From contig DATKSL010000014.1 of NCBI GenBank assembly GCA_035531675.1, positions 62,001 through 126,000 on the forward strand: a stretch of 64,000 nucleotides of DNA, given 5' to 3'. Shown piece after piece: positions 26,385 to 34,976 of this stretch. This DNA is from JAJPIG01 sp035531675 (GTDB lineage Bacteria > Desulfobacterota > Binatia > Binatales > Binataceae). A program made the position numbers and the translations under genes. Under the pieces are notes generated by a model that saw only the letters and a list, made by a program, of their open reading frames with translations, had not been told where the DNA came from and made no database searches. Numbering within the stretch: position 1 is the first letter of the stretch; each line of letters opens with the position of its first letter.

Positions 26385-27827
26385 ATGGGCGCACGATCGG
26401 GCAATAACTACCTGAGCGCGCTGCGCAAGCTCAAGGCCGATATCTGGCTCGGCGGCGCGCAAGTCGGCGACGTCACCACCCATCCGGCCTTCGAGCACTG
26501 CGCGCGCTCGATCGCTTCACTCTACGACCTGCAGATGGAAAGCCCGGAAGCGATGACCTATCGCACCGAGGACGGCGACCGCGCCGGGCTTTCGTTCATC
26601 CAGCCCAAAAGCGTCGAGGACGTGGCGCGGCGCGGGCGGATGATGAAGCGCTGGGCCGACTACTCGGGCGGGATGCTGGGGCGCGCGCCGGATTACCTCA
26701 ACTGCAGCATCGCGGCGATGGCCGCGGCACATCAGTTCTTTGCCGACTCGGATCCTCGCTTCGGCGACAATATCGAAAATTACTATCGCGAGTCGCGCCG
26801 CCACGACTGGTGCGCCACCCATACGCTGGTCAATCCGCGCGTCAGCCGCAGCAAGACCTGGGCGGGCCATACTGACGCCAACGTGGCGCTGCAGGTGGTC
26901 GACGAGACGCGCGAGGGAATCATCGTCAATGGCTGCCGGCTGCTGGCGACGCTGGCGCCGATGGCCGAGGAGATGCTGGTCTTTCCGTCGACCGTGCTGC
27001 GCGTTGAGCCGGCGGCCGAGCCGTTCGCGCTGGCCTTTGCGATCAATTGCAACGCCAGGGGGCTGCGCTTTCTGTGCCGCGAGAGCTTCGACCTGAATCG
27101 ATCGCATTTCGACCATCCGCTGGCCTCGCGCTTCGAGGAGATGGACGCGCTGGCGATTTTCGATCAGGTGCTGGTGCCGTGGGAGCGGGTGTTCCTGTGC
27201 GGCGATCCGGCGCGTTGCAACGCGCTTTACGGCACCACCAACGCCGTCGTCCACATGATGCATCAGGTGGCGGTCAAGAACGTCGCCAAGAGCGAGTTCA
27301 TGCTGGGACTGGCGGCGCGGATCGCCGAGGTCGCCGACGCGCTCAGCCTGCAGCATGTGCGCGAGCGGCTGGCGGAGATGATCGAGGTGACCGCGATGAT
27401 GCGCGCTTTTCTGCGCGCCGGCGAAGCTGACGCGGCGCCCGATCAATGGGGCGTGGTCACGCCCTCGCGGCCGCCGCTCGACGTGGCGCGCAACCTGTTC
27501 CCGAAGCTTTATCCGCGGCTGGTCGAAATAATCCAGCTCAACAGTTCATCGAGCATGATGGCGCTGCCGTCGGAGGCCGACTTCGACAGCCCGATACGGG
27601 CCGAAATCGATCGCTACCTGCCGGGCGCCGAGGTCGAAGCGCATGATCGCGTCGCGCTCTACCGGCTGGCGTGGGACGCCGCCTGCAGCGCGTTCGCCGG
27701 CCGCCAGTTGCTGTACGAGCGATTTTTCTTCGGCGATCCGGTCAAGATGGCGAGCGCGCTGGTCGACAACACCGATCTGAAACCGCTGGTGGAGCGGGTC
27801 AACGCGTTCCTGAAGCGCGCCGACTGA
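26385..27827 (+). CDS. 4-hydroxyphenylacetate 3-hydroxylase family flavin monooxygenase (HpaB-like)
   Basis: The 480-residue protein begins GNNYLSALRKLKADIWLGG and has the HpaB-family core (RDWxxTH-like DWCATHTLVNPRV, then DEMLVFP-like EEMLVFPST, then FDQVLVPWERVF). This acyl-CoA-dehydrogenase-like fold uses free FADH2 from a separate reductase. It is probably the ring hydroxylase feeding the dioxygenase at 25485. A second family member is at 39630. No reductase lies in this operon; the FMN reductase at 32105 is a candidate partner. Confidence 0.85.
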   Translation: MGARSGNNYLSALRKLKADIWLGGAQVGDVTTHPAFEHCARSIASLYDLQMESPEAMTYRTEDGDRAGLSFIQPKSVEDVARRGRMMKRWADYSGGMLGRAPDYLNCSIAAMAAAHQFFADSDPRFGDNIENYYRESRRHDWCATHTLVNPRVSRSKTWAGHTDANVALQVVDETREGIIVNGCRLLATLAPMAEEMLVFPSTVLRVEPAAEPFALAFAINCNARGLRFLCRESFDLNRSHFDHPLASRFEEMDALAIFDQVLVPWERVFLCGDPARCNALYGTTNAVVHMMHQVAVKNVAKSEFMLGLAARIAEVADALSLQHVRERLAEMIEVTAMMRAFLRAGEADAAPDQWGVVTPSRPPLDVARNLFPKLYPRLVEIIQLNSSSSMMALPSEADFDSPIRAEIDRYLPGAEVEAHDRVALYRLAWDAACSAFAGRQLLYERFFFGDPVKMASALVDNTDLKPLVERVNAFLKRAD

Positions 27828-27876
27828 AACGCGAGCCGCCCGACAGGCGGGCGGCCGGAAGAGGAATCCAACACCG

Positions 27877-28515
27877 ATGGCTCGATTGCGCAAGGCCGCG
27901 CGCGTGTGGCGCAGCGCCACTGCACGCGCCGCCGCCGAACAGGTGATGGTCGCGGGGGACGCCGCCGCGCTGTCGCTCGATCTGGCGGCGCTGTTCACGC
28001 GCGGCGCGCCGCTCGAGGTCGAGCTCGGCGCCGGGCGCGGCGACTTCATCATCGAGCGGGCCGCCGCCTGCCCCGAGCACGACTTCCTGGCGGTCGAGCT
28101 GGCGGCCTCGGTCGCGCGCCTGATGGCGGCGCGCGCCGGCCGCCGGGCGCTCGCCAATCTGCGTGTAATCCGGGCCGACGCCCGCACCGTCGTGAATCTG
28201 CTGCTGCCCGACGCGAGCGTCGCCATCTATCACCTTTACTTTCCCGATCCCTGGCCCAAGGCGCGTCACGGCAAGCATCGGATGCTCAATGCGCCGATGG
28301 TCGCGAGCCTGGCGCGAACGCTGGTGGCGGGCGGGCTGATTCACGTCGCCAGTGACGTCGAGGAGTGGGCGGCGGCAATGTTCGCGATGCTGCGCGCAGG
28401 CCGCTTCACCGAACTCGCCGGCGGCGAGGTTGCGGGCGCGCGTGGTTCGGCCTTCGGGCGCAAATATCTGGCCGCGGGCAAGCCGGTTTTTGCTGCGACC
28501 TTTCAAAATTGCTAA
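27877..28515 (+). CDS. trmB: tRNA (guanine-N7-)-methyltransferase
   Basis: The 212-residue protein shows the TrmB features VELGAGRGDFI (SAM binding) and LYFPDPWPKARHGKHRM (family signature), then GGLIHVASDVEEWA. It methylates G46 of tRNAs. The N-terminus is longer and more basic than in E. coli. It follows the aromatic operon by 49 bases but is probably functionally unrelated. Confidence 0.92.
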   Translation: MARLRKAARVWRSATARAAAEQVMVAGDAAALSLDLAALFTRGAPLEVELGAGRGDFIIERAAACPEHDFLAVELAASVARLMAARAGRRALANLRVIRADARTVVNLLLPDASVAIYHLYFPDPWPKARHGKHRMLNAPMVASLARTLVAGGLIHVASDVEEWAAAMFAMLRAGRFTELAGGEVAGARGSAFGRKYLAAGKPVFAATFQNC

Positions 28516-28593
28516 GCCGCTGAACGGTCGATTCGCCGCGCCGGGACGGCAGCTTGCGTTGCCAGAATGGGATGTTTACCCTGATTGCGATTA

Positions 28594-29967
28594 ATGATGA
28601 GGCGCAAGCTGTGGATAGTAATGGCGCTGGCTGCCGTGTTGGCCAGTGCGGGATGCAGCCAGCGCAAGGTGCCTTCCGGCGAGGATTTTTATACCCAGGG
28701 GCAGGCCTATTACTCCCAGGGTGAATACCGCGGCGCGATCGACAACTATCAGCATCTGATCGATCAGTACCCGTTCAGCCCGTACGCCGAAGAGGCTGAG
28801 CTGCGAATTGGCCTGTCCTACTACAAGATGGGCAACCATGCGCAGGCGGTGGCCGCGCTGAGCGATTTTCAGCGCATGCATCCGACCAGCAAGAACCTGG
28901 CGCTGGCGACCTACTACCTCGGCATGACCTACTTCGACCAGGTCGGCCAGCCCGATCGCGACCAGAGCAACACGGCCAACGCCTTGCGACAGTTCGAGAC
29001 TATCGAGCAGCGCTTTCCCGAGAGCGAATTCGGCGCGCTGGCGCATCAGAGGATCGTCATCTGCCGCGACCTGCTGGCGCGCAACGAACTCTACATCGGC
29101 AATTTCTACGCCTCGAGGGCGAATTTCCCCGCCAGCGAATCGCGGATGGCGGAGCTGATGGAAAAGTATCCCGATACTCCGGTCGCAGCCCAGGGGCTCT
29201 ACAAGCTGGGCGTGTCGCTCGAGAAGGAAGGCAAGAAATATTCGGCGGCGCAGGCCTTCACCGCCCTCACCATGCATTATCCGAAGAGCAGCTACGCCCA
29301 GCCCGCCAAGATCGAGCTAGCCAAGCTCAAGCAGCCGGTCGACACCGAGGAAGATCCGTTACGGATGGTGCTGGCGGAGAGCGGGTTCAACCCTGACCAG
29401 AGCTCCGCTTTCGATCGCCAGGTGGTTCGCACCCGACTCGCTTCGGCGGCCTCGATGGCCGAGGGGGCATACGGCCCCGACGGGTTGCCGGTGCTGACCC
29501 GCGGGACGGGTCGCGCGCAGACCGCCTCGGTCGATGCCACGCAGAGCGGTCCGGTCACGCTGCGCAGAGTTCGGCTGTCATCGTCCGACCCGCCACTGTC
29601 GGTGATTCTGGATCTGAGCGGGCCGGTCAAATACGACAAGGAATTCGAAAGCGGTCCGGAATCCGCCATGCTTACCCTGCATTTGAAGAACACCGCGCCG
29701 GGCACGCATCTCAGCCAACACCAGATATTCGACAAATCGATCTTCCGCGACGTGCTGGTGACCACCGCGGGCAACGACACCACGGTCACGGTCAACACCT
29801 CCGGGGTCTCGCGTTTCGCGATCGTGCCGCTGGAAGAGCCGGCGCGACTGCTGGTGACGTTCGCGCCGCCCGAGAACGGTACCGGCGAGGCGGCCGCCGG
29901 AGAGATGGTGCCATCGGGGTCGCCACCCGAGGTTCCCCCGCCACCGGGCCAGCCCGGTTCTTATTAG
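28594..29967 (+). CDS. BamD-like outer-membrane lipoprotein with C-terminal AMIN domain
   Basis: The 457-residue product has a lipoprotein signal with lipobox ASAGC. It then has BamD-type TPR-like repeats (GEDFYTQGQAYYSQGEYRGAI, ATYYLGMTYFD, AAQGLYKLGVSLEKEGK) to about residue 250, a Ser/Thr-rich linker, and a beta-rich AMIN-like domain (LSVILDLSGPVKYDKEF, SRFAIVPLEEPARLLVTF). The tail is Pro-rich. BamD helps insert outer-membrane proteins, and AMIN domains often bind peptidoglycan or target envelope complexes. Normal BamD is about 240 residues, so the C-terminal half is an addition. ATG 28594 was chosen; 28597 is equally possible. Confidence 0.82.
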   Translation: MMRRKLWIVMALAAVLASAGCSQRKVPSGEDFYTQGQAYYSQGEYRGAIDNYQHLIDQYPFSPYAEEAELRIGLSYYKMGNHAQAVAALSDFQRMHPTSKNLALATYYLGMTYFDQVGQPDRDQSNTANALRQFETIEQRFPESEFGALAHQRIVICRDLLARNELYIGNFYASRANFPASESRMAELMEKYPDTPVAAQGLYKLGVSLEKEGKKYSAAQAFTALTMHYPKSSYAQPAKIELAKLKQPVDTEEDPLRMVLAESGFNPDQSSAFDRQVVRTRLASAASMAEGAYGPDGLPVLTRGTGRAQTASVDATQSGPVTLRRVRLSSSDPPLSVILDLSGPVKYDKEFESGPESAMLTLHLKNTAPGTHLSQHQIFDKSIFRDVLVTTAGNDTTVTVNTSGVSRFAIVPLEEPARLLVTFAPPENGTGEAAAGEMVPSGSPPEVPPPPGQPGSY

Positions 29968-30049
29968 CCGCCGGCCGAGCGACCGGCCATGGGCTCGCAT
30001 CGATCGAACTGTTGTGTAGCCGCGAACTGCGGGCTGTGTACCCGCTCGC

Positions 30050-31333
30050 CTATGCGAATACTGAATCGAACTTGATGCCGAGGAAGCTCAGGACGACTTC
30101 GGTATAGAGCCGCAGTCCCCAATAGAAACCGTCGATCGGCAGCCGTTCGTCGTTGCCATGGTAGAGCGAGCCGAACGGAGTCATCGGCGCGAGCTTCACC
30201 GGCGAGAAGCCGTAACAGACCGCGCCCAGGCGCGTGTAGAACTTGCTGTCGGTCGCGCCGGGCAGCATCCAGGGTATCACGGTGGCGCCGGGGTCGGCGG
30301 CCTCGACGCGTTCGGCGATCAGACGGTAAAGCGGGGTGTCGATGCTCGATTCGGCGGGCGGCGCGCTCTTCAACACTTCGAGCGCCGGCTCGGGACCGAC
30401 GATCGCGCGCAACTCTGCGATGAAGCTCGTAACGTCCTCGCCCGGCAGGGTGCGGCCGTCGAGGATCGCCGAGGCTTCGCCCGGTATCACGTTGTCCTTG
30501 TAGCCGGCGTTGACGATGGTCGGGGTGACGGTGTTGGAAAGCATCGGGCGGAACAACGGCGTCACCGTCTCGCGCGTGAGCCCGACCGCGGCCAGCACGC
30601 GGCGCAACGGCGGCGTCATCCGCACCCGCATCTGGGCGTTGGCGATGCGCGTGATCAGCTCGGCCATCCGGGTGATGGCGGTGACCGGGCGCGGAATCGA
30701 GCCATGGCCGGGGGCGGCAGTGACCGTCATCCTGACCGTGACGAAACCTTTCTCGGCGACCTGGATCGGATAGAAGCGCCGTCCGCCGAGATACATCGTG
30801 AAGCCGCCGACTTCATTGAGCACGAACCCGGCCCGCACCAACTCGGGATGCTGCTCGACCAGGAACTGTGCGCCGAACTGCGAGCCCGACTCCTCGTCGG
30901 CGGTGGCGACGACGATTACGTCGCGATCGCCCGCGATGCCGGCGCGCCGCAGCGCCACCGCGAGACCCAGGTCCATCGCACATTTCGACTTCATGTCGAC
31001 CGCGCCGCGGCCCCAGACGCAGCCCTCGGCGAGCGCCGCGCTGAATGGCCCGCGGGTCCATCGTTGCGGCTCAGCCGGCACCACGTCGGTATGCGAGGCG
31101 AGCATCAGCGGCGCGTTGGCCGGGTCGGTCCCGGGCAGCCGCGCGATCAGGTTGGTGCGTCGCGGCGCGGCTTCGAGGCGAACCGTCTCGATACCGTTGG
31201 CTTCGAGCTGCGCGGCCAGGTAGTCGGCGGCGAGCCGCTCGTTGCCGGGCGGATTGCTGGTGTCGAGCCGGATCAGATCGCGAAACCAGTCGAGCGCCTG
31301 ACGCTCGAACGCCTCCCACGGCGTCCGGGTCAT
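30050..31333 (-). CDS. M20 family metallopeptidase/deacylase
   Basis: The 427-residue protein has the M20 zinc-site order: MLASHTDVVPAEPQRW, GRGAVDMKSKCAMDLG, TADEESGSQFGAQFL, LNEVGGF, then a dimerisation domain and LYHGNDERLPI near the C-terminus. It is a cytoplasmic carboxypeptidase or amidohydrolase of the M20 (CPG70-like) type; the substrate is unknown. I chose ATG 31333; the longer frame upstream is antisense to the DsbA-like gene. Transcribed with that gene, 29 bases downstream of it. Confidence 0.85.
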   Translation of the reverse strand: MTRTPWEAFERQALDWFRDLIRLDTSNPPGNERLAADYLAAQLEANGIETVRLEAAPRRTNLIARLPGTDPANAPLMLASHTDVVPAEPQRWTRGPFSAALAEGCVWGRGAVDMKSKCAMDLGLAVALRRAGIAGDRDVIVVATADEESGSQFGAQFLVEQHPELVRAGFVLNEVGGFTMYLGGRRFYPIQVAEKGFVTVRMTVTAAPGHGSIPRPVTAITRMAELITRIANAQMRVRMTPPLRRVLAAVGLTRETVTPLFRPMLSNTVTPTIVNAGYKDNVIPGEASAILDGRTLPGEDVTSFIAELRAIVGPEPALEVLKSAPPAESSIDTPLYRLIAERVEAADPGATVIPWMLPGATDSKFYTRLGAVCYGFSPVKLAPMTPFGSLYHGNDERLPIDGFYWGLRLYTEVVLSFLGIKFDSVFA

Positions 31334-31362
31334 GATCGATGGCGAGGGGGCAGCCAACCGGT

Positions 31363-32037
31363 TTACGGCTCTAGGATGTCCTGGAAGATACGGGCCGGCT
31401 CGGCTTGCTCGTCGACCACCCGCTTGAGCGCCGACAGCATCAGTTGAGAATCCTGCGCGCCGGACAGGGCGTAGCGGCCGTTGAGGATGAAAAACGGCAC
31501 GCCGCTGACGCCCAGCTTCTGCGCCAACAGCTCCTCGGCGCGAACCTGGTCGACCGCCTGCTCGCTTTCGAGGAACAGCTCGGCCGCAACCGCGTCGATC
31601 CCGGCGCTCGCGGCGAGCGCGGCCAGCGTGGCGCGATCGCCGACGTCCTTGCCCTCGACAAAGTAGGCGCGAAACAGCGCCTCGGAGAGCGCATTCTGAT
31701 CGCCCTCCCACTCGGCCATCCACAGCAGCCGATGGGCGTCGAAGGTGTTCGGAGTCTTGGCGATCAGGTCGTAGCGGAAGCCGAGTCCCTCGCTGGCACC
31801 GGCCTCGGTGATGCGCTGATAAATCTCTTTGGCGCGCTCCGGGCCGCCGAACTTCGCCGCCACGTAGCGATCGCGGTCCATCCCGCCGCGCGGCATATCG
31901 GGATTCAGCTCGAACGGCCGCCAGGTGATGCGCACCTGCTGACCCTCAAGCTGCGCGAGCGCTTTTTCGAGCCGCCGCTTGCCGATGAAGCACCACGGGC
32001 AGACAACGTCGGAAACGATGTCGATGCTGATATCCAC
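31363..32037 (-). CDS. DsbA-family oxidoreductase (FrnE-like)
   Basis: The 224-residue protein starts at GTG with AAAGGAG upstream and carries VVCPWCFIGKRRLE, the CPWC active site at the N-terminus. It has the all-helical insertion of the DsbA/HCCA-isomerase fold (FDAHRLLWMAEWEG) and the cis-proline loop GVSGVPFFI. There is no signal peptide, so it is cytoplasmic like FrnE, which is linked to redox stress. It is in a minus-strand run with the FMN reductase and the M20 protein. Confidence 0.87.
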   Translation of the reverse strand: MDISIDIVSDVVCPWCFIGKRRLEKALAQLEGQQVRITWRPFELNPDMPRGGMDRDRYVAAKFGGPERAKEIYQRITEAGASEGLGFRYDLIAKTPNTFDAHRLLWMAEWEGDQNALSEALFRAYFVEGKDVGDRATLAALAASAGIDAVAAELFLESEQAVDQVRAEELLAQKLGVSGVPFFILNGRYALSGAQDSQLMLSALKRVVDEQAEPARIFQDILEP

Positions 32038-32104
32038 CGGGGTCTCCTTTGCAGGATAGTTTACCGCCTGACGGCCGCCGGTTGTACAGCGATCGCGCGG
32101 GGCG

Positions 32105-32686
32105 TCAGTTCTTGCGCGCGGCCAGCGGCATCGGACCGAGGTAATCCTTCGCATCGGAGGCCAGCGCGCGCAGCTTGAGCACCGCGGCGGCCAGCGCGCG
32201 CAGGTCGCGCCGCGCATTTTCGGTCGGCTCGCCCTCGGCGAAATCCGCCGATGCCAGGTAGATGCTGGAGGGTGCGGTCAGCGCGCCGAACCAGGTCAGC
32301 ACGTCGCGCAGATGCCAATCGGCGCCGAGATAATGATGCGCCGTGGCGCCCATCGCGACGATCCCGCACGGCTTGCCCATCAGGCTCTCGATCGGCAGTT
32401 GATCGAGCAGATTTTTGAGCGCGCCGGTAAAGGTGGCGCGATAGACCGGGGTCGCGATTATCACCGCCTCGGCGGCGCGCACCCGGGCGACGACGGCGGC
32501 GGTGTCGTCGCCATACTCTTCGGGCGCGCGCCCGTCGGCGAAAGCAATCTTGCAGTCGGCGAGATTGATCAGATCGGTTTCCAGTCCGGGCTCGAGCTCG
32601 CGGGCCAGCTCGCACATCCGGGTCATCGCCTTGTTGAGCCGCCCCGGCTTGGTAACGGCGCCCACTATCACAACCAGTTTTGCCAT
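32105..32686 (-). CDS. NAD(P)H-dependent FMN reductase
   Basis: The 193-residue flavodoxin-like protein has the phosphate-binding loop VGAVTKPGRLNKAM, ATPVYRATFTGALKNLLDQL and MGATAHHYLGADWHLR, as in SsuE/MsuE reductases. It could supply reduced flavin to the LLM, HpaB-like and acyl-CoA-dehydrogenase-like monooxygenases nearby (33700, 39630, 41173, 42594), none of which has its own reductase domain. That link is inferred from proximity. Confidence 0.85.
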   Translation of the reverse strand: MAKLVVIVGAVTKPGRLNKAMTRMCELARELEPGLETDLINLADCKIAFADGRAPEEYGDDTAAVVARVRAAEAVIIATPVYRATFTGALKNLLDQLPIESLMGKPCGIVAMGATAHHYLGADWHLRDVLTWFGALTAPSSIYLASADFAEGEPTENARRDLRALAAAVLKLRALASDAKDYLGPMPLAARKN

Positions 32687-32724
32687 CTCTCTCTACCGCA
32701 TGCCTGCGAAAATCATGTTCAACC

Positions 32725-33507
32725 TTAAAACCGCTTGGGAACTTTCTCGAAAATCCGCTCGTCGACGCGCTCGGGCGGCGGAAAGGCCTTCTTGCTGTGC
32801 GTCAGCCCCAAATCCAAAAACATCAGGCACAGCTCGAAAGCGACCAGCCCGGGATTGATGACCGGGACCGGCATGCGCTCGACCAGATGGGCGTGCGACT
32901 GATGCATGGTGGTGGAACCCAGGATCAGCACCTCGGCGCCGTCCTCTTCGATCGCGGCGCGGCCCGCGGCCTCGAGCTTATCGAACACCACCTGCTCCTT
33001 GCCCTCGAGCAGCGCGGCGGTGTCGGGTCGCACGTCGATCGAGCGGATCGAGGCCACCCGATGATGGAGCCCTTCGGCGGTGATGACCTTGTCGTAGAGC
33101 AGCTTCCACGGCTCCCACATCGTGATGACCGAAAACTTCTTGGCCAGCATGCAGGCGGCGAGGAACGAGCTGTGGGCACTGCCGAGCACCGGAATCTTGA
33201 GCAGCGAGCGCAGCGGGGCGACGCCCGAGTCGCTCATGCTGTTGACGCAGATGGCGTCGTAACCCTCCTGCTCGGCGCGCATCCCGGCTTCGACCACGAA
33301 GGCGTCGGCGAGCGCGGATTCATACAGCGAGTCGAGGATGTAGGCGCCGCTTTTGGTGCCGAAGAATTCGACCTCGAGCCCCGGACGCATCAGATGACCG
33401 GGAATCTGCGCGGCAAAGCGCGGCAGCGCCTCCGGCGGCATCGGCACCGGCAGCAGCATCTTGATGCGCCGTTTGGCGGCGGCTGGGGAATTGGCGGGCG
33501 AGCTCAT
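32725..33507 (-). CDS. Asp/Glu/hydantoin racemase-fold protein lacking both catalytic cysteines
   Basis: The 260-residue protein has the two-domain racemase fold with the usual signatures, but both catalytic Cys positions are Ser. DAICVNSMSDSG aligns with the typical D-A-I-V-I-x-C-F-x-D-P-G, giving Ser90. VLILGSTTM aligns with the typical I-L-G-C-x-x-M, giving Ser198. A cysteine-dependent two-base racemase is therefore unlikely. A decarboxylase, isomerase or binding protein is possible. It is divergent from the LLM/Grd-like operon, separated by the regulatory region at 33622-33680. Confidence 0.75.
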   Translation of the reverse strand: MSSPANSPAAAKRRIKMLLPVPMPPEALPRFAAQIPGHLMRPGLEVEFFGTKSGAYILDSLYESALADAFVVEAGMRAEQEGYDAICVNSMSDSGVAPLRSLLKIPVLGSAHSSFLAACMLAKKFSVITMWEPWKLLYDKVITAEGLHHRVASIRSIDVRPDTAALLEGKEQVVFDKLEAAGRAAIEEDGAEVLILGSTTMHQSHAHLVERMPVPVINPGLVAFELCLMFLDLGLTHSKKAFPPPERVDERIFEKVPKRF

Positions 33508-33621
33508 CTGGCACCTTGGCGATCCGAATCAGCGGGCATCGGATTATCCTGTCGGCAGCGCCGGTTGGTCAAGCACCTGCGCCCGGAAGCAGGCATCGAA
33601 TATTGCTTGGAAATCTTGCAG

Positions 33622-33680
33622 TTGCCCTTAAATCAGACTTGTTTAATATCGCGATTACTATTAGAAATCGTTTAGTAATC
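33622..33680 (+). promoter_or_regulatory. Promoter and perfect inverted repeat upstream of the LLM/grd operon
   Basis: TTGCCC at 33622-33627 and TAATAT at 33644-33649 are spaced by 16 bases. Directly downstream, GATTACTA (33653-33660) and TAGTAATC (33673-33680) form a perfect 8-base inverted repeat with a 12-base spacer, ending 19 bases before the ATG at 33700. Its position suggests a repressor operator controlling the operon. The local sequence is markedly AT-rich for this genome. Confidence 0.5.
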
Positions 33681-33699
33681 CCGTTGCGAGGTAAGTCGA

Positions 33700-34908
33700 A
33701 TGAAGTTCGTCTTCCACATCCTTCCTGCCTACCCAGCCACCCCGGAAGAGCGCCAGCGTCTGGCGCCGATTGCCCATCGGACCGACAAGACCCAGCAGAT
33801 GCTGGAAGAGATGCTCGATATCACGCAGCATTGCGAGGATATCGGCTTCGACGCCGTGACCTTCTCCGAGCATCATTTCTACACCGAAGGATGCGAGGCG
33901 GGGGCGACGCCGACCCCCCATCTGATTCGGCTGCTGCTCAACACCAAGCGCATCAAGATCGGACCGCTCGGTTTCGTGCTGCCGACCTGGGATCCGATCC
34001 GGCTCGCGCTCGACGTGGCGTGGGCGGACCAGATGAGCAAGGGACGCGCGATTTGCGGCCTGGCGCGCGGCGTCTTTCCGCGCTGGGTGAACGTGCTCGG
34101 ACAGCAATACGGCGTCGAGCCGGGGGGCGTGGGCAGCACCGCCGACGAGCATAATCGCGAGGTTTTCGAAGAGCTGTTCCAGATCATCAAGCTGGCCTGG
34201 AAAGACGAGCCGTTCTCGTTCAAGGGCAAGTATTACCAGGTACCCTTCCCCGCCGAGGGTCATTTCTGGGCCCCGCACGAGGCGACCGCGCGTTACGGCG
34301 CGCCGGGCGAGTTGGAAGGTCAAATGCTGCGCAAGATCTCGGCCGTACCAAAGCCTTATCAGAAGCCGCATCCGGAAATATGGCAGGCCTTCACCATCAG
34401 CGAGCGGACCATTCGATGGGACGCACGCCAGGGCGTCTGCCCGATGGTTTTCGCGCCGTTTCCGGATGTCTCCCTGAAGGCGTTTCAGGCCTACCAGGAA
34501 GAGGCGGCCAAGTCCGGCCGCGCGCTGAAGCTGGGCGAGAACATGGGCACCTGCCAGTTCATCTATATCGACAAGGACCGCAGCGAAGCGCGCCGCCTGA
34601 TGAATACCGGCTCGTACTTCGTCTTCGAGAACTTCCATTCCAAGGTCGACAAGAACATCCCGCCCAAGGTCGACGCGTTGATCGACCTCAAGATGGCGGT
34701 GGCCGGGACCGTCGACGACGTGCGCCGGCGGGTGGCCGAGATCCAGGAGACGCTGAACCCCAAGTATATGCTGTGGCTCGGCGACCAGGGCTACGTCACC
34801 GCGGATGAGATGAAGCGCGAGCTCGAATTGTTCGCGACCAAGGTGATGCCCGAGTTTCAGGACCGGGGCTCATCGTCATCGGCCGAGGGCGTCGCAGCGA
34901 ATCCGTAA
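33700..34908 (+). CDS. Luciferase-like flavin-dependent monooxygenase
   Basis: The 402-residue LLM protein has the bacterial-luciferase-type features CEDIGFDAVTFSEHHFY, RIKIGPLGFVLPTWDPIRLA and MSKGRAICGLARGVFPRW. It is longer than the F420-type protein at 3325 and resembles the alkanal/nitrilotriacetate-like branch that uses reduced FMN and oxygen. GAGGTAAG lies a few bases before the ATG. It is the first gene of the run that continues into the grdB-like selenoprotein, separated from it by 68 bases that hold a strong stem-loop. Confidence 0.87.
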   Translation: MKFVFHILPAYPATPEERQRLAPIAHRTDKTQQMLEEMLDITQHCEDIGFDAVTFSEHHFYTEGCEAGATPTPHLIRLLLNTKRIKIGPLGFVLPTWDPIRLALDVAWADQMSKGRAICGLARGVFPRWVNVLGQQYGVEPGGVGSTADEHNREVFEELFQIIKLAWKDEPFSFKGKYYQVPFPAEGHFWAPHEATARYGAPGELEGQMLRKISAVPKPYQKPHPEIWQAFTISERTIRWDARQGVCPMVFAPFPDVSLKAFQAYQEEAAKSGRALKLGENMGTCQFIYIDKDRSEARRLMNTGSYFVFENFHSKVDKNIPPKVDALIDLKMAVAGTVDDVRRRVAEIQETLNPKYMLWLGDQGYVTADEMKRELELFATKVMPEFQDRGSSSSAEGVAANP

Positions 34909-34914
34909 TTTCAC

Positions 34915-34955
34915 CGGTCCGGATCGGCCGATCGTCGATTGGTCGGTCCGGACCG
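34915..34955 (+). promoter_or_regulatory. 15-bp intercistronic stem-loop before grdB
   Basis: CGGTCCGGATCGGCC (34915-34929) pairs along its full length with GGTCGGTCCGGACCG (34941-34955), including two G-U pairs, around an 11-base loop. There is no T tract after it, so it is not a classic terminator. It may protect mRNA ends, attenuate, or set the expression ratio between the LLM gene and grdB. Confidence 0.55.
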
Positions 34956-34976
34956 CGTTACTCGAACGGGCCCGAG

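Noticed and set aside
31334..31723. N-terminal extension of the M20 gene frame across the DsbA-like gene
   Set aside because: It overlaps the DsbA-like coding region on the same strand in another frame and has no M20 homology; the M20 start at 31333 is normal.
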